Shown here in pieces: positions 1 through 8,576 of a stretch of DNA of 64,000 nucleotides; position 1 is the stretch's first letter, and every line of letters begins with the position of its first letter. A model generated the notes under the pieces. The model saw only the letters and a list, made by a program, of their open reading frames with translations. It was not told the origin of the DNA and searched no databases. Source of the stretch: Desulfobacteraceae bacterium UBA2174 (lineage in GTDB: Bacteria > Desulfobacterota > Desulfobacteria > Desulfobacterales > UBA2174); NCBI GenBank assembly GCA_002327445.1, contig DCWA01000012.1, positions 145,392-209,391 of the forward strand. Reading direction: 5' to 3'. A program made the position numbers and the translations under genes.

Positions 1-282
1 CACCTGGGCCGGGGGAATGCTCAGCTCCTCCTCCAGCTCCCGGAGGGCGGTCGCCATGGCCGTCGGGTCATCGTCGTCCTGATGGCCACCGGGCAGCGCC
101 ACCTGGTTGCGCCACGGATAGCCCTCGGTGTCGGCTTTTTGGATGGCCAGCAGGTGGGGCTCGGATTTCTCGAAGACCAGGAGGCTGACACTGGCCGGCC
201 GAAACCCCGGCGTGGGCGAGAGCCCCTCGCCGCGGGCCGTGACCAGCGATGCCAGGATACGCGAATCGAGGGAGATTTTCAT
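1..282 (-). CDS. Nudix hydrolase, CoA-pyrophosphatase-like (3' end cut by window edge)
   Basis: The first 94 residues of a Nudix-fold pyrophosphohydrolase are visible; the C-terminus lies left of the window. Residues 55-87 carry YPWRNQVALPGG followed by TALRELEEEL. The spacing from PGG to RE (14 residues) and the aspartate-rich stretch between them match the NudL/YeaB-type CoA pyrophosphatase variant of the Nudix box better than the mutator MutT type. Such enzymes split CoA into 3',5'-ADP and phosphopantetheine. The gene is the third of a leftward run after proC and ccdA, 61 bp behind ccdA. The family is clear; the CoA substrate is inferred from motif spacing. Confidence 0.85.
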   Translation of the reverse strand, partial: MKISLDSRILASLVTARGEGLSPTPGFRPASVSLLVFEKSEPHLLAIQKADTEGYPWRNQVALPGGHQDDDDPTAMATALRELEEELSIPPAQV

Positions 283-343
283 GCGGCCCTCCGGTTGCCG
301 CCGCCGTCGGGGGCAGGCCGCGGTTTATCGAAACGCCGGAAGG

Positions 344-1057
344 TCACGGGCCGCCCAGAACGCCACTGATCCAGTACAGCCGGTTGGTGAGCAGCAGCAG
401 GCCGATGATAATCAGCAGGATCCCGGCGGCGATGTTGAGGTAGCGGATCACCGGGGTGACCTTGCGCACGAAAACGAGCAGCAGGTTGATGAACACGGAC
501 AAGGTCAGAAAAGGAATGGCCAGGCCCGCGGCGTAGAGGGACAACAGCACGATCCCCTGGCCGACGGTTTCCTGGTTGCCCGCCACGATGAGGATCGAGC
601 CGAGCAGCGGTCCGATGCAGGGGCTCCACCCGGCCCCGAAGGCCATGCCCACCAGGAAGGTGCCCAAAAGGTGCATCGGCTTGCGGTCCAGGTGGACGCG
701 TTTTTCAAAGTCGAGCCACTTGATGCGCCAGAAGCCGGTCAGATGGATTCCGAAGACGATGATCAGCGCGCCGCCCGCGAATCGGATCGTGTCCTGGTAG
801 GCGAAGGCCAGGGATCCGAAGAGGGAGGCCGAGGCGCCCAGCAGGATGAAGACCACGGAGAACCCCAGTACGTAGGCCACCGTGGAGCGGACTACCGCAG
901 CGCGCACTCCCCGTCGCTGATCCCCGGTGAGTTCTTCCAGGGAAAAGCCCGTGATGAAGGTGAAATAAGCCGGCACCAAGGGGAGAATGCACGGCGAGAA
1001 GAAGCTCAAGAGCCCGGCCACCAGGGCGGCCCCGTAGGAAATGCTTTCGGTCGGCAT
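344..1057 (-). CDS. ccdA: Cytochrome c biogenesis protein CcdA (DsbD membrane domain)
   Basis: A 237-residue integral membrane protein with about six hydrophobic segments. CcdA passes reducing equivalents from cytoplasmic thioredoxin across the membrane to periplasmic thiol proteins, which keeps apocytochrome c haem-binding cysteines reduced. The two redox cysteines stand in their usual proline contexts: C23 in SPCILPL and C147 in GWSPCIGP. The length matches stand-alone CcdA and there is no DsbD-type periplasmic domain. The gene follows proC by 24 bp, so the two are probably co-transcribed. A role in cytochrome maturation fits an organism with multihaem cytochromes (DsrJ and the 17.2-17.8 kb cytochrome here). 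Confidence 0.93.
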   Translation of the reverse strand: MPTESISYGAALVAGLLSFFSPCILPLVPAYFTFITGFSLEELTGDQRRGVRAAVVRSTVAYVLGFSVVFILLGASASLFGSLAFAYQDTIRFAGGALIIVFGIHLTGFWRIKWLDFEKRVHLDRKPMHLLGTFLVGMAFGAGWSPCIGPLLGSILIVAGNQETVGQGIVLLSLYAAGLAIPFLTLSVFINLLLVFVRKVTPVIRYLNIAAGILLIIIGLLLLTNRLYWISGVLGGP

Positions 1058-1081
1058 GACGTCACCGTAAGCCTTCGATTG

Positions 1082-1933
1082 TCAGCGCGGTCCGCCGTTG
1101 GTGAAATTCTGGATGCAGATCTCGCCCAGTTCCTTGGATCGGGCCGTGGCCGCCTCCACCGCGTTGATCAGGGTGGTGCGCAGCCCGCCTTTTTCCAGCG
1201 TGTGAATGCCGGCGATGGCCGTGCCGCCCGGAGAGGTGACGCGGTCCTTGAGCTGGCCCGGGTGCTCCTTGGATTCCAGGAGCAGCTTGGCGGCGCCCAG
1301 GACGGTCTGGGCGGAAAGGAACAGGGCGTCCTGGCGGGCCAGGCCCATCTTGACGCCGGCGTCGGCCATGGCGTCGATGATCATGAAGATATAGGCCGGA
1401 CCGCTGCCCGAAAGTCCGGTGATGGCGTCCATGAGGTAGTTTTCGCCGATGAAGACCGTCTTGCCCACCGCGTCGAAAATCGCCATGGCCACCTTTATGT
1501 CCTCCCGGCTGGCGTTGTCGCCGCCGGCCACGGCGGTGGCGCTTTCGCCAACAAAGGCGCAGATGTTGGGCATGACGCGGATGAGGCGGAGCTTTTTCTC
1601 CAGGCAGGACTCGATGGCCGCCAGGGGGACGCCGGCGGCGATGGAAATCACCAGCTTGCCCATGTCGAGGTGTTGCGCCGTTTCCCGGAGCACCTTGGCC
1701 AGAATCTGCGGTTTCACCGCATAGATGACAATGTCCGCCGTCCGTACCGCCGTGGCGTTGTCCGCCATGGTCTGTACGCCGTACTTGGCGCCGATGGCTT
1801 CCAGTTTGGCCGCGTTGGCGTCGGTGCAGATGATCTGGTCAGGCCGGGCCGAGCCGTTGCCGAGCAAGCCGCTGACCAGGGCTTCGCCCATGTTGCCCGT
1901 GCCGATGAAAGCGATGGTTTTGTCGGTGAGCAT
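1082..1933 (-). CDS. proC: Pyrroline-5-carboxylate reductase
   Basis: A 283-residue enzyme catalysing the last step of proline biosynthesis: NAD(P)H-dependent reduction of 1-pyrroline-5-carboxylate in the cytoplasm. The N-terminus has the dinucleotide-binding loop FIGTGNMGEAL at residues 9-19. The family signature GLSGSGPAY occurs near residue 170, and the C-terminal VTSPGGTAIAGI segment that forms the substrate site is present. Length is close to the family norm of about 270. It is the first gene of a leftward run with ccdA and the Nudix gene. It is probably separate from the flavoenzyme genes upstream, which end 141 bp before it. Confidence 0.96.
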   Translation of the reverse strand: MLTDKTIAFIGTGNMGEALVSGLLGNGSARPDQIICTDANAAKLEAIGAKYGVQTMADNATAVRTADIVIYAVKPQILAKVLRETAQHLDMGKLVISIAAGVPLAAIESCLEKKLRLIRVMPNICAFVGESATAVAGGDNASREDIKVAMAIFDAVGKTVFIGENYLMDAITGLSGSGPAYIFMIIDAMADAGVKMGLARQDALFLSAQTVLGAAKLLLESKEHPGQLKDRVTSPGGTAIAGIHTLEKGGLRTTLINAVEAATARSKELGEICIQNFTNGGPR

Positions 1934-2074
1934 CCCGATCTTTCCTCTGTGGATAACTGCCTGTATGAATTATGGAACCCAAGGTTCGAAGATTAGAGGA
2001 AGACCCGAGCCGGGTCAAGAAAAAACCCATATTTTCTGCCATCGCATTGCCCGCGCCGGGAGATGGGCGTCCGG

Positions 2075-3235
2075 TTACTTGAGGGCTTCCACCTGGCAGG
2101 TCAGGTCGCGGTAGGGAGAAAATGCTTCCAGGATCATGCGGTCGTTGGCCGTGAGGCTTTCGGTCACCAGGTGCGCCACCACCTCGCCGATGCCGGGGCC
2201 GAGCATGAATCCCTGGCCGCACATGCCGGTGGCATGGATCAGGCCGGGCATTTCCCGGTTGGCGCCCACCAGCGGGGACCCGTCGCTGGTCATCGGGTAC
2301 GTGCCGCGCCACACCCGGCGCACGCGGATGTTCTTGAGCCGGGGCATCAGATCGATCATCCGGCCGCAGCACTGGGGCAGAAAGACCGAGGTCGAGCGGA
2401 TGTCGGTGCCGGAAATGGGCGGATCGGGGGTGATGCAAAAGACGATCTGGCCGTGGCGGTTCTGGTAGAAGTAATAGTTCTTGGAGCCCGCGGCGGGCCT
2501 CAAATCGACGATCATGGCGGGGCAGAACATCTCGACCGGCTCGGTGATGCCGGCCTCGTGGGATTCGGGCAGCACCGGGATCTGGCAGCCCGTCGAGCGG
2601 GCCAATTCGCCGGAAAAGGCGCCCGCGGCGTCGATAACCGTCGGTGCCCGGTATTCGCCCTGGTCGGTGGCCGCCCCGACGACCCGGCCGGCTTCCACCA
2701 TCAGCCGGGCCACCTTTTCCTTGAACCGGAACGTCACCCCCAGGGCACAGGCCCGGCGGTAGAAGGCGTTGACCGCCAAAAGCGGCGAGGCGGATCCGTC
2801 GTCCGGGGCGATGGTGCCGCCGCGAAGGCCGGTGCGGTTGATTCCCGGCACCGCCGCGGCCATCTCCGCCGGTCCCACCCAGGCGATGTTGAGCCCGTAC
2901 TGCTGCTGGACGGGCAGATACCCCTTGAGGACCGTCTCCTCGGTTTCGCGGTAGACGGGAAAGATGTAGCCGCCCTTTTGCCACTCGATGTCGTCCCCGT
3001 GATTTTCCCGCCAGGTGGAGAAAATCTCCAGGCTTCGCTCGCAGGCGACGATTTTGGCCGGAGCCGAATGGGTGGCGCGGATGCCGCCGATGGCATGCTT
3101 GTTGTCCCCCTGACCGGGGCTGGGACGCATGTCCAGGACCAGGGTGCGCAATCCGGCCGCTCCCAGGGCCATGGCAGTGGGGACGCCGATGCTGCCGGCG
3201 CCGACAACGATCACATCGTATGGGTTCATTGGCAT
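2075..3235 (-). CDS. FAD-dependent amine/amino-acid oxidoreductase (DAO family; sarcosine oxidase beta/HcnC-like)
   Basis: A 386-residue flavoprotein of the D-amino-acid oxidase fold. The N-terminus shows the Rossmann motif VVGAGSIGVPTA at residues 10-21, and the C-terminus has a glycine-rich GMCGQGFMLGPGIGE block typical of DAO enzymes. Enzymes of this type oxidise the C-N bond of amino acids or N-methyl amines and pass electrons to a partner subunit. Its start overlaps the end of the upstream multidomain Fe-S flavoprotein gene by 10 nt. The same pairing of subunits is seen in sarcosine oxidase, HCN synthase (HcnB/HcnC) and dye-linked proline dehydrogenases. The substrate cannot be read from the sequence; a secondary amine or amino acid is inferred. 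Confidence 0.85.
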   Translation of the reverse strand: MPMNPYDVIVVGAGSIGVPTAMALGAAGLRTLVLDMRPSPGQGDNKHAIGGIRATHSAPAKIVACERSLEIFSTWRENHGDDIEWQKGGYIFPVYRETEETVLKGYLPVQQQYGLNIAWVGPAEMAAAVPGINRTGLRGGTIAPDDGSASPLLAVNAFYRRACALGVTFRFKEKVARLMVEAGRVVGAATDQGEYRAPTVIDAAGAFSGELARSTGCQIPVLPESHEAGITEPVEMFCPAMIVDLRPAAGSKNYYFYQNRHGQIVFCITPDPPISGTDIRSTSVFLPQCCGRMIDLMPRLKNIRVRRVWRGTYPMTSDGSPLVGANREMPGLIHATGMCGQGFMLGPGIGEVVAHLVTESLTANDRMILEAFSPYRDLTCQVEALK

Positions 3236-5310
3236 TCTCCTCCCTCGACGCCGGCCAGGGTTCCCATGGGCACTTCGACGAACAGGGGTCGATCCACCCG
3301 ATCGGTCACTTCCCCCGGGTCGATCCCCTCTTCCTGGAAGATACGCCAGATCATGGGGCGGCAGGTCTTGGAACCGCAGGCGCCCATCCCGGCGCGGGTC
3401 ATCGCCTTGAGCTGGTTGATGTCACGAACCCCGGCGCGGATGGCGGCCCGGATCTCGCCGGCGGTCACCCGTTCACAGCGGCAGACCACCGCCTCATCGG
3501 GCAGCGGGGCGTTCTCGTAGAGAAAGGACGGCTCGATGGCCGGTTCCTGGAGCCGGATCCCCGCCGCCCGCTTCGCGATGGCCTTGTCCAGCCGTACCTG
3601 GACGAGGAGGGTGCCCGGATAGTCCTTTTTGGTGCGAACCCGGGTCACGGGAAAGCTTCCCAGAACCTCGCCCTCGCGATCGGTGACCGTCACCATCTGG
3701 CCGGTTTCCACCCGCTCCCGCCACACCTCGTAGGGGAGGCTCACCAAGGGGTGATCGGCATCCTTGCGGTAGTCGACGAGGGTGATAGCCAGCCCCGGGC
3801 ACACCGCGGCGCAGGCCAGACAGCCGGTACATGTCTTGCTGTCGTCCCGGTAGGGCAGGCCGGTGAGGAGATCCTTTTCGGTGTGGATGGCCTCGATGGG
3901 GCAAACCGACGTGCACGGGTTGCAGGGGACTTCCTGGGTGCAGTGAAAGACGGGGAAGACGCCGGTTTCCGCCTCGGGCGGGCACTCCGGCACCGTCTTG
4001 CCCGGTTTCGACTTGAGGATGGCCGCCTTGGCTTCCCAGTCGGCGGGCATCTCTCCCAAATCCACCCCCAGGGACCGGGCGATCTTGAAGCCCTCGATGC
4101 GACCGGCGAACATGGCCGCCGACGCCTCGGCGATTTCCCGGGCGTCGCCGGCGGTAAAGACCTCCAGACCGAACTGCCGGGCCTTGGCGGTGAATTCGTT
4201 CACTTCGGAAAGGCCCACGGCCACCAGCACCGTATCGACGGCATAGGTGCGGTGCGTGCCGGGGATCACCCGCCATTTTTCGTCCAGCCGGGCGATGGTG
4301 GCCGATTCCACCCGCTGGTCGCCTTCGGCGGCGACGATGGTGTGCCCGGTAAAGATCGGCACGCCCAGGCGGCTCAGCTTGTCGGCGTGCACCTTGTAGC
4401 CGCCCACTTGAGGCAGGGCCTCGATGAGGGCCGCCACTTCGATGCCGGCCTGGATGGCGTGATAGCCGGCGATGAGCCCCACGTTGCCGCCGCCCACGAT
4501 CAGCACGCGGTTGCTCGATCGCACCAGGTCCCGGTTCACCAGGGTCTGGAAGGCGCCAGCGCCGTAGACGCCCGGGAGGGTGTTGCCGGGAAACGAGAGC
4601 ATCCTTTCTCGGGCGCCGGTGGCGATCATCAATTTTTTGGGGCGGATGAGGCGGTAGCGATTGCCGGTCACGGCGCCGACGACCTTGTCGGCAAAAACGC
4701 CCACCGCGGTGGTGTTCAGCCAGATCTGGACCGATGGCAGGGCGCCCACCTCCTCGGCCAGCAGCTCGCCGATGCGGTAGCCGCGGGTGCCGGCATGGGA
4801 ATCGGCCACCGATCCGAAAAATTTGTGGGTCTGGAGCACCAGCTTGCCGCCGAGGCGGTCCTTGTCGTCGATGAGAAGGGTGGGCACGTTGCACTTGCCC
4901 AGTTCGATGGCGGCGGAAAGACCGGCCGGCCCGGCGCCGATGATCAGCACATCGATGTCGACGGTGTCGATGGGCTGCGGGGAGACCGGCGCATCGTCGG
5001 CGGGCAGCCGCGGCAGCCCCTCGACGCTCTCGACGCTCATCCCGGCGCACAAGGGGGTCATGCAGGCCTTCACCGGGCGTCCGTCCGCGATCACGAGGCA
5101 TTGGCTGCACTGGCCGTTGGCGCAGAAGATTCCCTGGGGGCTGCCGTCCTTGGGATGGTGGCCGAAGACCTGGACGCCGTTGGCCACCAGGGCCGAGGCG
5201 ATGGGCTCGCCGGCATACCCCTGAAGCGGCTGTCCGTTCCAGGTGAAAGGCACCGCCTGCCGATCCGGGACCGTGAGGACCGGGTGGTGGTGGATCCGTT
5301 GTTCGTTCAT
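3226..5310 (-). CDS. Multidomain Fe-S flavoprotein: 2Fe-2S + FAD/NAD dehydrogenase + 4Fe-4S ferredoxin + BFD-type domain
   Basis: A 694-residue fusion. Residues about 20-90 form a sarcosine-oxidase-alpha type 2Fe-2S domain (CANGQCSQC with a later C). Residues about 130-430 are a pyridine-nucleotide-disulfide oxidoreductase module with FAD motif LIIGAGPAGLSAA and a second nucleotide motif LIVGGGNVGLIAG. Residues about 455-520 hold two 4Fe-4S motifs (PCNPCTSVCP and CTGCLACAAVCP). The C-terminus has a BFD-like [2Fe-2S] domain (CRCERVTAGEI ... CGSKTC). It resembles HcnA+HcnB or the electron-transfer subunits of dye-linked proline dehydrogenase joined in one chain, with an added bacterial-type ferredoxin. 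It probably collects electrons from the DAO-type partner downstream. An operator-like site lies on its promoter. Confidence 0.85.
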   Translation of the reverse strand: MNEQRIHHHPVLTVPDRQAVPFTWNGQPLQGYAGEPIASALVANGVQVFGHHPKDGSPQGIFCANGQCSQCLVIADGRPVKACMTPLCAGMSVESVEGLPRLPADDAPVSPQPIDTVDIDVLIIGAGPAGLSAAIELGKCNVPTLLIDDKDRLGGKLVLQTHKFFGSVADSHAGTRGYRIGELLAEEVGALPSVQIWLNTTAVGVFADKVVGAVTGNRYRLIRPKKLMIATGARERMLSFPGNTLPGVYGAGAFQTLVNRDLVRSSNRVLIVGGGNVGLIAGYHAIQAGIEVAALIEALPQVGGYKVHADKLSRLGVPIFTGHTIVAAEGDQRVESATIARLDEKWRVIPGTHRTYAVDTVLVAVGLSEVNEFTAKARQFGLEVFTAGDAREIAEASAAMFAGRIEGFKIARSLGVDLGEMPADWEAKAAILKSKPGKTVPECPPEAETGVFPVFHCTQEVPCNPCTSVCPIEAIHTEKDLLTGLPYRDDSKTCTGCLACAAVCPGLAITLVDYRKDADHPLVSLPYEVWRERVETGQMVTVTDREGEVLGSFPVTRVRTKKDYPGTLLVQVRLDKAIAKRAAGIRLQEPAIEPSFLYENAPLPDEAVVCRCERVTAGEIRAAIRAGVRDINQLKAMTRAGMGACGSKTCRPMIWRIFQEEGIDPGEVTDRVDRPLFVEVPMGTLAGVEGGECQ

Positions 5311-5389
5311 TGATTCCTCCTCTGGCGCAAGCCCCGGTCGCGGAAGCTACACCCGACGAAAGGGCTTTGATGGACGTCAAAGCTTAAAG

Positions 5390-5405
5390 GGTTAAACCAT
5401 TTACC
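5390..5405. promoter_or_regulatory. Operator-like site 1 (GntR/FadR-type dyad)
   Basis: GGTTAAACCATTTACC. The first nine bases are a perfect palindrome around the central A/T (GGTT-A-AACC), and ATGGTTTAACC on the other strand fits the FadR-subfamily TGGT-N-ACC pattern. The same 16 bp, with one central substitution, recurs at 5620-5635 in front of the divergent regulator gene. It overlaps the -10 of the leftward promoter. Confidence 0.6.
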
Positions 5406-5427
5406 GCGTATCCCGCCCACTTGTCAA
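5399..5427 (-). promoter_or_regulatory. Predicted leftward promoter of the flavoenzyme operon
   Basis: On the minus strand TTGACA (5427-5422) and GTAAAT (5404-5399) are separated by 17 bp. The -10 hexamer lies inside the operator-like site at 5390-5405, so a bound repressor would block it. The position, about 90 bp upstream of the 5310 start codon, is suitable. Prediction only. Confidence 0.55.
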
Positions 5428-5589
5428 AATATTTTTTATGGTCTCCCACCGTTGGGGGAAACCGGTACAGTCCTGTATTTTATTGATCTTTTTAACTATA
5501 TTAGTTTTTCAGCCGAACATGGGGCCCATCGGGACTCGGGTCGAGACTGTCGTTCATGGTAGGATTTGGTCTGGATTTTTCCGCTTTAC

Positions 5590-5618
5590 TTGACATGATT
5601 TCGGAGTTTGAGTAAAAA
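5590..5618 (+). promoter_or_regulatory. Predicted rightward promoter of the GntR regulator
   Basis: TTGACA (5590-5595), a 17-bp spacer, then TAAAAA (5613-5618). Transcription would start near 5625, inside the second operator copy. This argues that translation begins at TTG 5653 and not at the in-frame TTG 5608. Confidence 0.55.
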
Positions 5619-5619
5619 A

Positions 5620-5635
5620 GGTTTAACCATTTACC
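5620..5635. promoter_or_regulatory. Operator-like site 2 (GntR/FadR-type dyad)
   Basis: GGTTTAACCATTTACC, identical to site 1 at 15 of 16 positions and 230 bp away. It covers the predicted transcription start of the regulator gene, as expected for autorepression. The central GGTTTAACC is palindromic. Confidence 0.6.
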
Positions 5636-5652
5636 TTGCATCGAGGTCCCCG

Positions 5653-6417
5653 TTGAACAAAGAAGCCCTTGCCTTTCACGAGGCGTCCCGCAATCGGATC
5701 TTCCAGGACGTGGTGACCCAGATCCAGGATGCCATCCTCGATGGACGTCTGAAGACCGGCGACGTGCTGCCCCCCGAACGGGAACTCAAGGTGATGTTCA
5801 ACACGAGCCGCGGCACGCTGCGCGAAGCGCTGCGGGTGCTCGAAGAGCGGGGGCTGCTGGAAATCCGCCTCGGCGTGCGGGGAGGAGCGGTGGTGCGGGC
5901 CATCAGCGGCCGCCAGGCGTCCGAATCCCTCGCCCTGCTGGTGCGTTCGCGCAAGGTGGCGCTCAAGCACCTGGCCGAGTTTCGCGAGGGAATGGAGGGC
6001 AACGTGGCATCCCTGGCGGCCCAGCGCGCCACGGCCGAGGAGATCCAGACCTTGCAGGCGCTGGTGGACGAGGCCGGACGGTACATGACCGAGGGGCGGC
6101 GCGACGAATTTCTCGACACCGACAAGCGGTTTCACCTCCTCTTGTCGGCCATCACCGGCAACCCGGTGTACATTTTCGTATTTCACTCCATTCACGACAA
6201 CATTCACCGCTACTATGACCACTACCTGTCCATGGATGGGCGGGAGCTGCGCGAAAATTTCCAGGACCTGAAAGACATTCTGCGCGCCGTGGCCAACCGG
6301 CGGCCCGACGAGGCCAGGGTGATGGCCCAAAGCCACGTCCACCGCTTCCACCGCTACATGGAAGCCCGCCAGGCGCAAGACCCGCATCCGGACAACCCAT
6401 CGGGAGGGACACCATGA
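5653..6417 (+). CDS. GntR-family (FadR subfamily, FCD domain) transcriptional regulator
   Basis: A 254-residue regulator when started at TTG 5653, which has GAGG seven bases upstream. An in-frame TTG at 5608 would lie in front of the predicted transcription start. Residues about 10-75 are the winged helix-turn-helix (LPPERELKVMFNTSRGTLRE, then ALRVLEERGLLEI). Residues about 95-235 form the all-helical FCD ligand-binding domain. FadR-type regulators usually bind TGGT/ACCA dyads and release them when a carboxylic-acid metabolite binds. The gene overlaps the aldehyde oxidoreductase gene by 4 nt (ATGA) and faces the flavoenzyme operon. It is the likely local repressor of both arms through the two sites at 5390 and 5620. 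Confidence 0.9.
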   Translation: MNKEALAFHEASRNRIFQDVVTQIQDAILDGRLKTGDVLPPERELKVMFNTSRGTLREALRVLEERGLLEIRLGVRGGAVVRAISGRQASESLALLVRSRKVALKHLAEFREGMEGNVASLAAQRATAEEIQTLQALVDEAGRYMTEGRRDEFLDTDKRFHLLLSAITGNPVYIFVFHSIHDNIHRYYDHYLSMDGRELRENFQDLKDILRAVANRRPDEARVMAQSHVHRFHRYMEARQAQDPHPDNPSGGTP

Positions 6418-8555
6418 CCGAACTGCAACTCAAATCGCTGAAAGTCCATCCGTACCGGCGCCCGCCCATCGACCGGGGCTACGCCAACCAGAGCCTCCAC
6501 ATCGACATCGGCAGCGATGCCGTCGAGGCCCGGCCGGTGGACGCCCATATGAAAGAGGTGTTCATCGGGGGCAAGGGATTCGACCTGTGGCTCCTCTGGC
6601 ACGCGGTCTCCGAAAAAACACGCTGGGATTCTCCGGAAAACGCCATCTGCATCTCCTCCGGGCCCATGGGCGGCACCCCCGGCTACCCCGGCTCGGGCAA
6701 GAGCATCGTGACGACGATTTCACCCCTGACCGGCATTCCCGTCGACTCCAACGTGGGCGGCTACTTCGGCCCATACCTGAAGTTTGCCGGCTTCGATGCC
6801 CTCTGCGTCACCGGCTGCGCCCGGGGCGAGAAGGTAGTCCTGATCGACGGGGTGGAGGAAAAGATCGAAATTTTCGAGGCCGGAGGCCTGGCTGACGACG
6901 CCTACGCCCTCTCGGCGGCGCTGACCGATCATTTCGGCCAGGGAAAACCGGTCGATATTTCGGTGGTTTCCACCGGATCCGGGGCCCGTCACACCCGCTG
7001 GGGGTGCCTGAATTTCACTTGGTACGACAGCAAGCGCCGGCGGGCTCGCTACAAGCAGGCGGGCCGCGGCGGGATCGGCACGGTCTTCGCCCGGAAAGGG
7101 ATCAAGGCCCTGGTGGTCCGCTGGAACCAGGTGTCGCTGGACACCAACCACCCGGCGGACAGGGATGCCCTGCGGGCGGTGGCCAAGCTGCATTCCAAGG
7201 AGATCGTGGAGCTGGATCCCAAGCAGAACCGCATGGCCAAGGTCGGCACGACCCACCTGGTGCCCATCATGAACGCCCATGACTGTCTGCCGGTTCACAA
7301 TTTCCGCTACGGCAGCCACCCGGGGGGCAACAACCTCGGTGAGGAGACCTACGAGCACATCTTCGATCCCGGGTTCGACGGCTGCTGGCGCGGCTGCACG
7401 GTGGCCTGCAGCCACGGGGTGCGCGATTTCGTGCCCATGACCGGCCCCTACCAGGGGCAGCGGGTGTTTGTCGACGGCCCGGAGTACGAAACCATCGCCG
7501 GCTGCGGCTCCAACCTGGGGATCTTCGATCCGTACACGGTCCTGGAGATCAATTTCTACTGCGACGCTTACGGGCTGGACACCATCTCGGTGGGCACGGG
7601 GATCGCCTTCGTCATGGAGTGCTACGAGGCCGGGCTCATCGACAGCGGCCACACCGATGGCCTGGAACTGCACTTCGGCAACCGCCTGGCCGCTCTGGCG
7701 CTGCTGCACCAGATGGGCCGGGGCGAAGGCTTTGGCCGGATCGTCGGCCAGGGCATCCGGCGCATGAAGCAGATCTTCGCCGAAAAATTCGGTGCCGATC
7801 CCGCGATGATGGCCGACATCGGCATGGAGTCCAAGGGGCTGGAGTTCTCCGAGTACATGACCAAGGAGTCCCTGGCCCAGCAGGGCGGCTACGGCCTGGC
7901 CCTCAAGGGGCCCCAGCATGACGAGGCCTGGCTGATCTTCCTGGACATGGTGCACAATTTCATGCCCACCTTCGACCAGAAGGCCGAAGCCCTGCACTGG
8001 TTTCCCATGTTCCGCACCTGGTTTTCCCTCTGCGGCCTGTGCAAGCTGCCCTGGAACGACATCGTGCCCGAGGACAACCGGGAAACGCCCGAGCCGGCCA
8101 AGGTGGTCAAGCACGTGCAGTGGTACGCCGAGTACTTCTCGGCCGTCACCGGCCGGCGGGTCGGTCCCGACGACCTGATCACCATGAGCGAGAAGGTGTA
8201 CAATTTCCAGCGCGTCTTCAACCTGCGCATGGGCGGGGGGCGGCGCGTCGACGACGCGATCCCCTACCGGGCCATGGGACCGGTGACCGAGGACGAGTAC
8301 CTCTCTCGCCGGGATCGCTACGACGGGCAGTTGGTGGAGGTCTGGAAAGAGTCCATTGAGGGGCTGTCCACCGCCGACAAGGTGGCCCTGCTGCGCCGGC
8401 ACCGGGAAGCGCAGTACGAGCAGCTCAAGGACGCCGTCTACCAGCGCCGGGGCTGGACGGCCGACGGGATTCCGACGCTGGCCACGGCACGGCGCTTGGG
8501 GATCGATTTTCCCGAGGTGGTGGCGGTACTGGAACAGCACGGGGTGACCGAGTAA
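6414..8555 (+). CDS. Aldehyde:ferredoxin oxidoreductase family protein (tungsten/molybdopterin)
   Basis: A 713-residue member of the AOR family, which oxidises aldehydes to carboxylates with ferredoxin as acceptor and uses bis-molybdopterin tungsten plus one 4Fe-4S cluster. The N-terminal AOR domain has FIGGKGFDLWLLW and the cofactor-loop GPMGGTPGYPGSGKS. The cluster ligands are visible as CWRGCTVAC near residue 325, with a distal Cys in SLCGLCKLPW near residue 545, matching the CX2CX3C...C pattern. Length is somewhat above the 600-620 of archaeal AOR. It is translationally coupled to the GntR regulator and followed by a MoaD/ThiS-like gene. The substrate is unknown; neighbouring amine oxidases could supply an aldehyde. 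Confidence 0.9.
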   Translation: MTELQLKSLKVHPYRRPPIDRGYANQSLHIDIGSDAVEARPVDAHMKEVFIGGKGFDLWLLWHAVSEKTRWDSPENAICISSGPMGGTPGYPGSGKSIVTTISPLTGIPVDSNVGGYFGPYLKFAGFDALCVTGCARGEKVVLIDGVEEKIEIFEAGGLADDAYALSAALTDHFGQGKPVDISVVSTGSGARHTRWGCLNFTWYDSKRRRARYKQAGRGGIGTVFARKGIKALVVRWNQVSLDTNHPADRDALRAVAKLHSKEIVELDPKQNRMAKVGTTHLVPIMNAHDCLPVHNFRYGSHPGGNNLGEETYEHIFDPGFDGCWRGCTVACSHGVRDFVPMTGPYQGQRVFVDGPEYETIAGCGSNLGIFDPYTVLEINFYCDAYGLDTISVGTGIAFVMECYEAGLIDSGHTDGLELHFGNRLAALALLHQMGRGEGFGRIVGQGIRRMKQIFAEKFGADPAMMADIGMESKGLEFSEYMTKESLAQQGGYGLALKGPQHDEAWLIFLDMVHNFMPTFDQKAEALHWFPMFRTWFSLCGLCKLPWNDIVPEDNRETPEPAKVVKHVQWYAEYFSAVTGRRVGPDDLITMSEKVYNFQRVFNLRMGGGRRVDDAIPYRAMGPVTEDEYLSRRDRYDGQLVEVWKESIEGLSTADKVALLRRHREAQYEQLKDAVYQRRGWTADGIPTLATARRLGIDFPEVVAVLEQHGVTE

Positions 8556-8576
8556 ATCTCCGATTTGAAATTTAAG

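Noticed and set aside
128..1996. A 622-codon plus-strand frame covering proC and ccdA
   Set aside because: It is the antisense of two clear genes and its translation is low-complexity G/A/R-rich sequence without any domain; an artefact of high GC. The same holds for long frames opposite dnaK, htpG, ftsH, tilS and the dsr genes.
5608..5652. Earlier TTG start for the GntR regulator
   Set aside because: It would lie before the predicted transcription start and run through the operator; TTG 5653 has GAGG at proper spacing.
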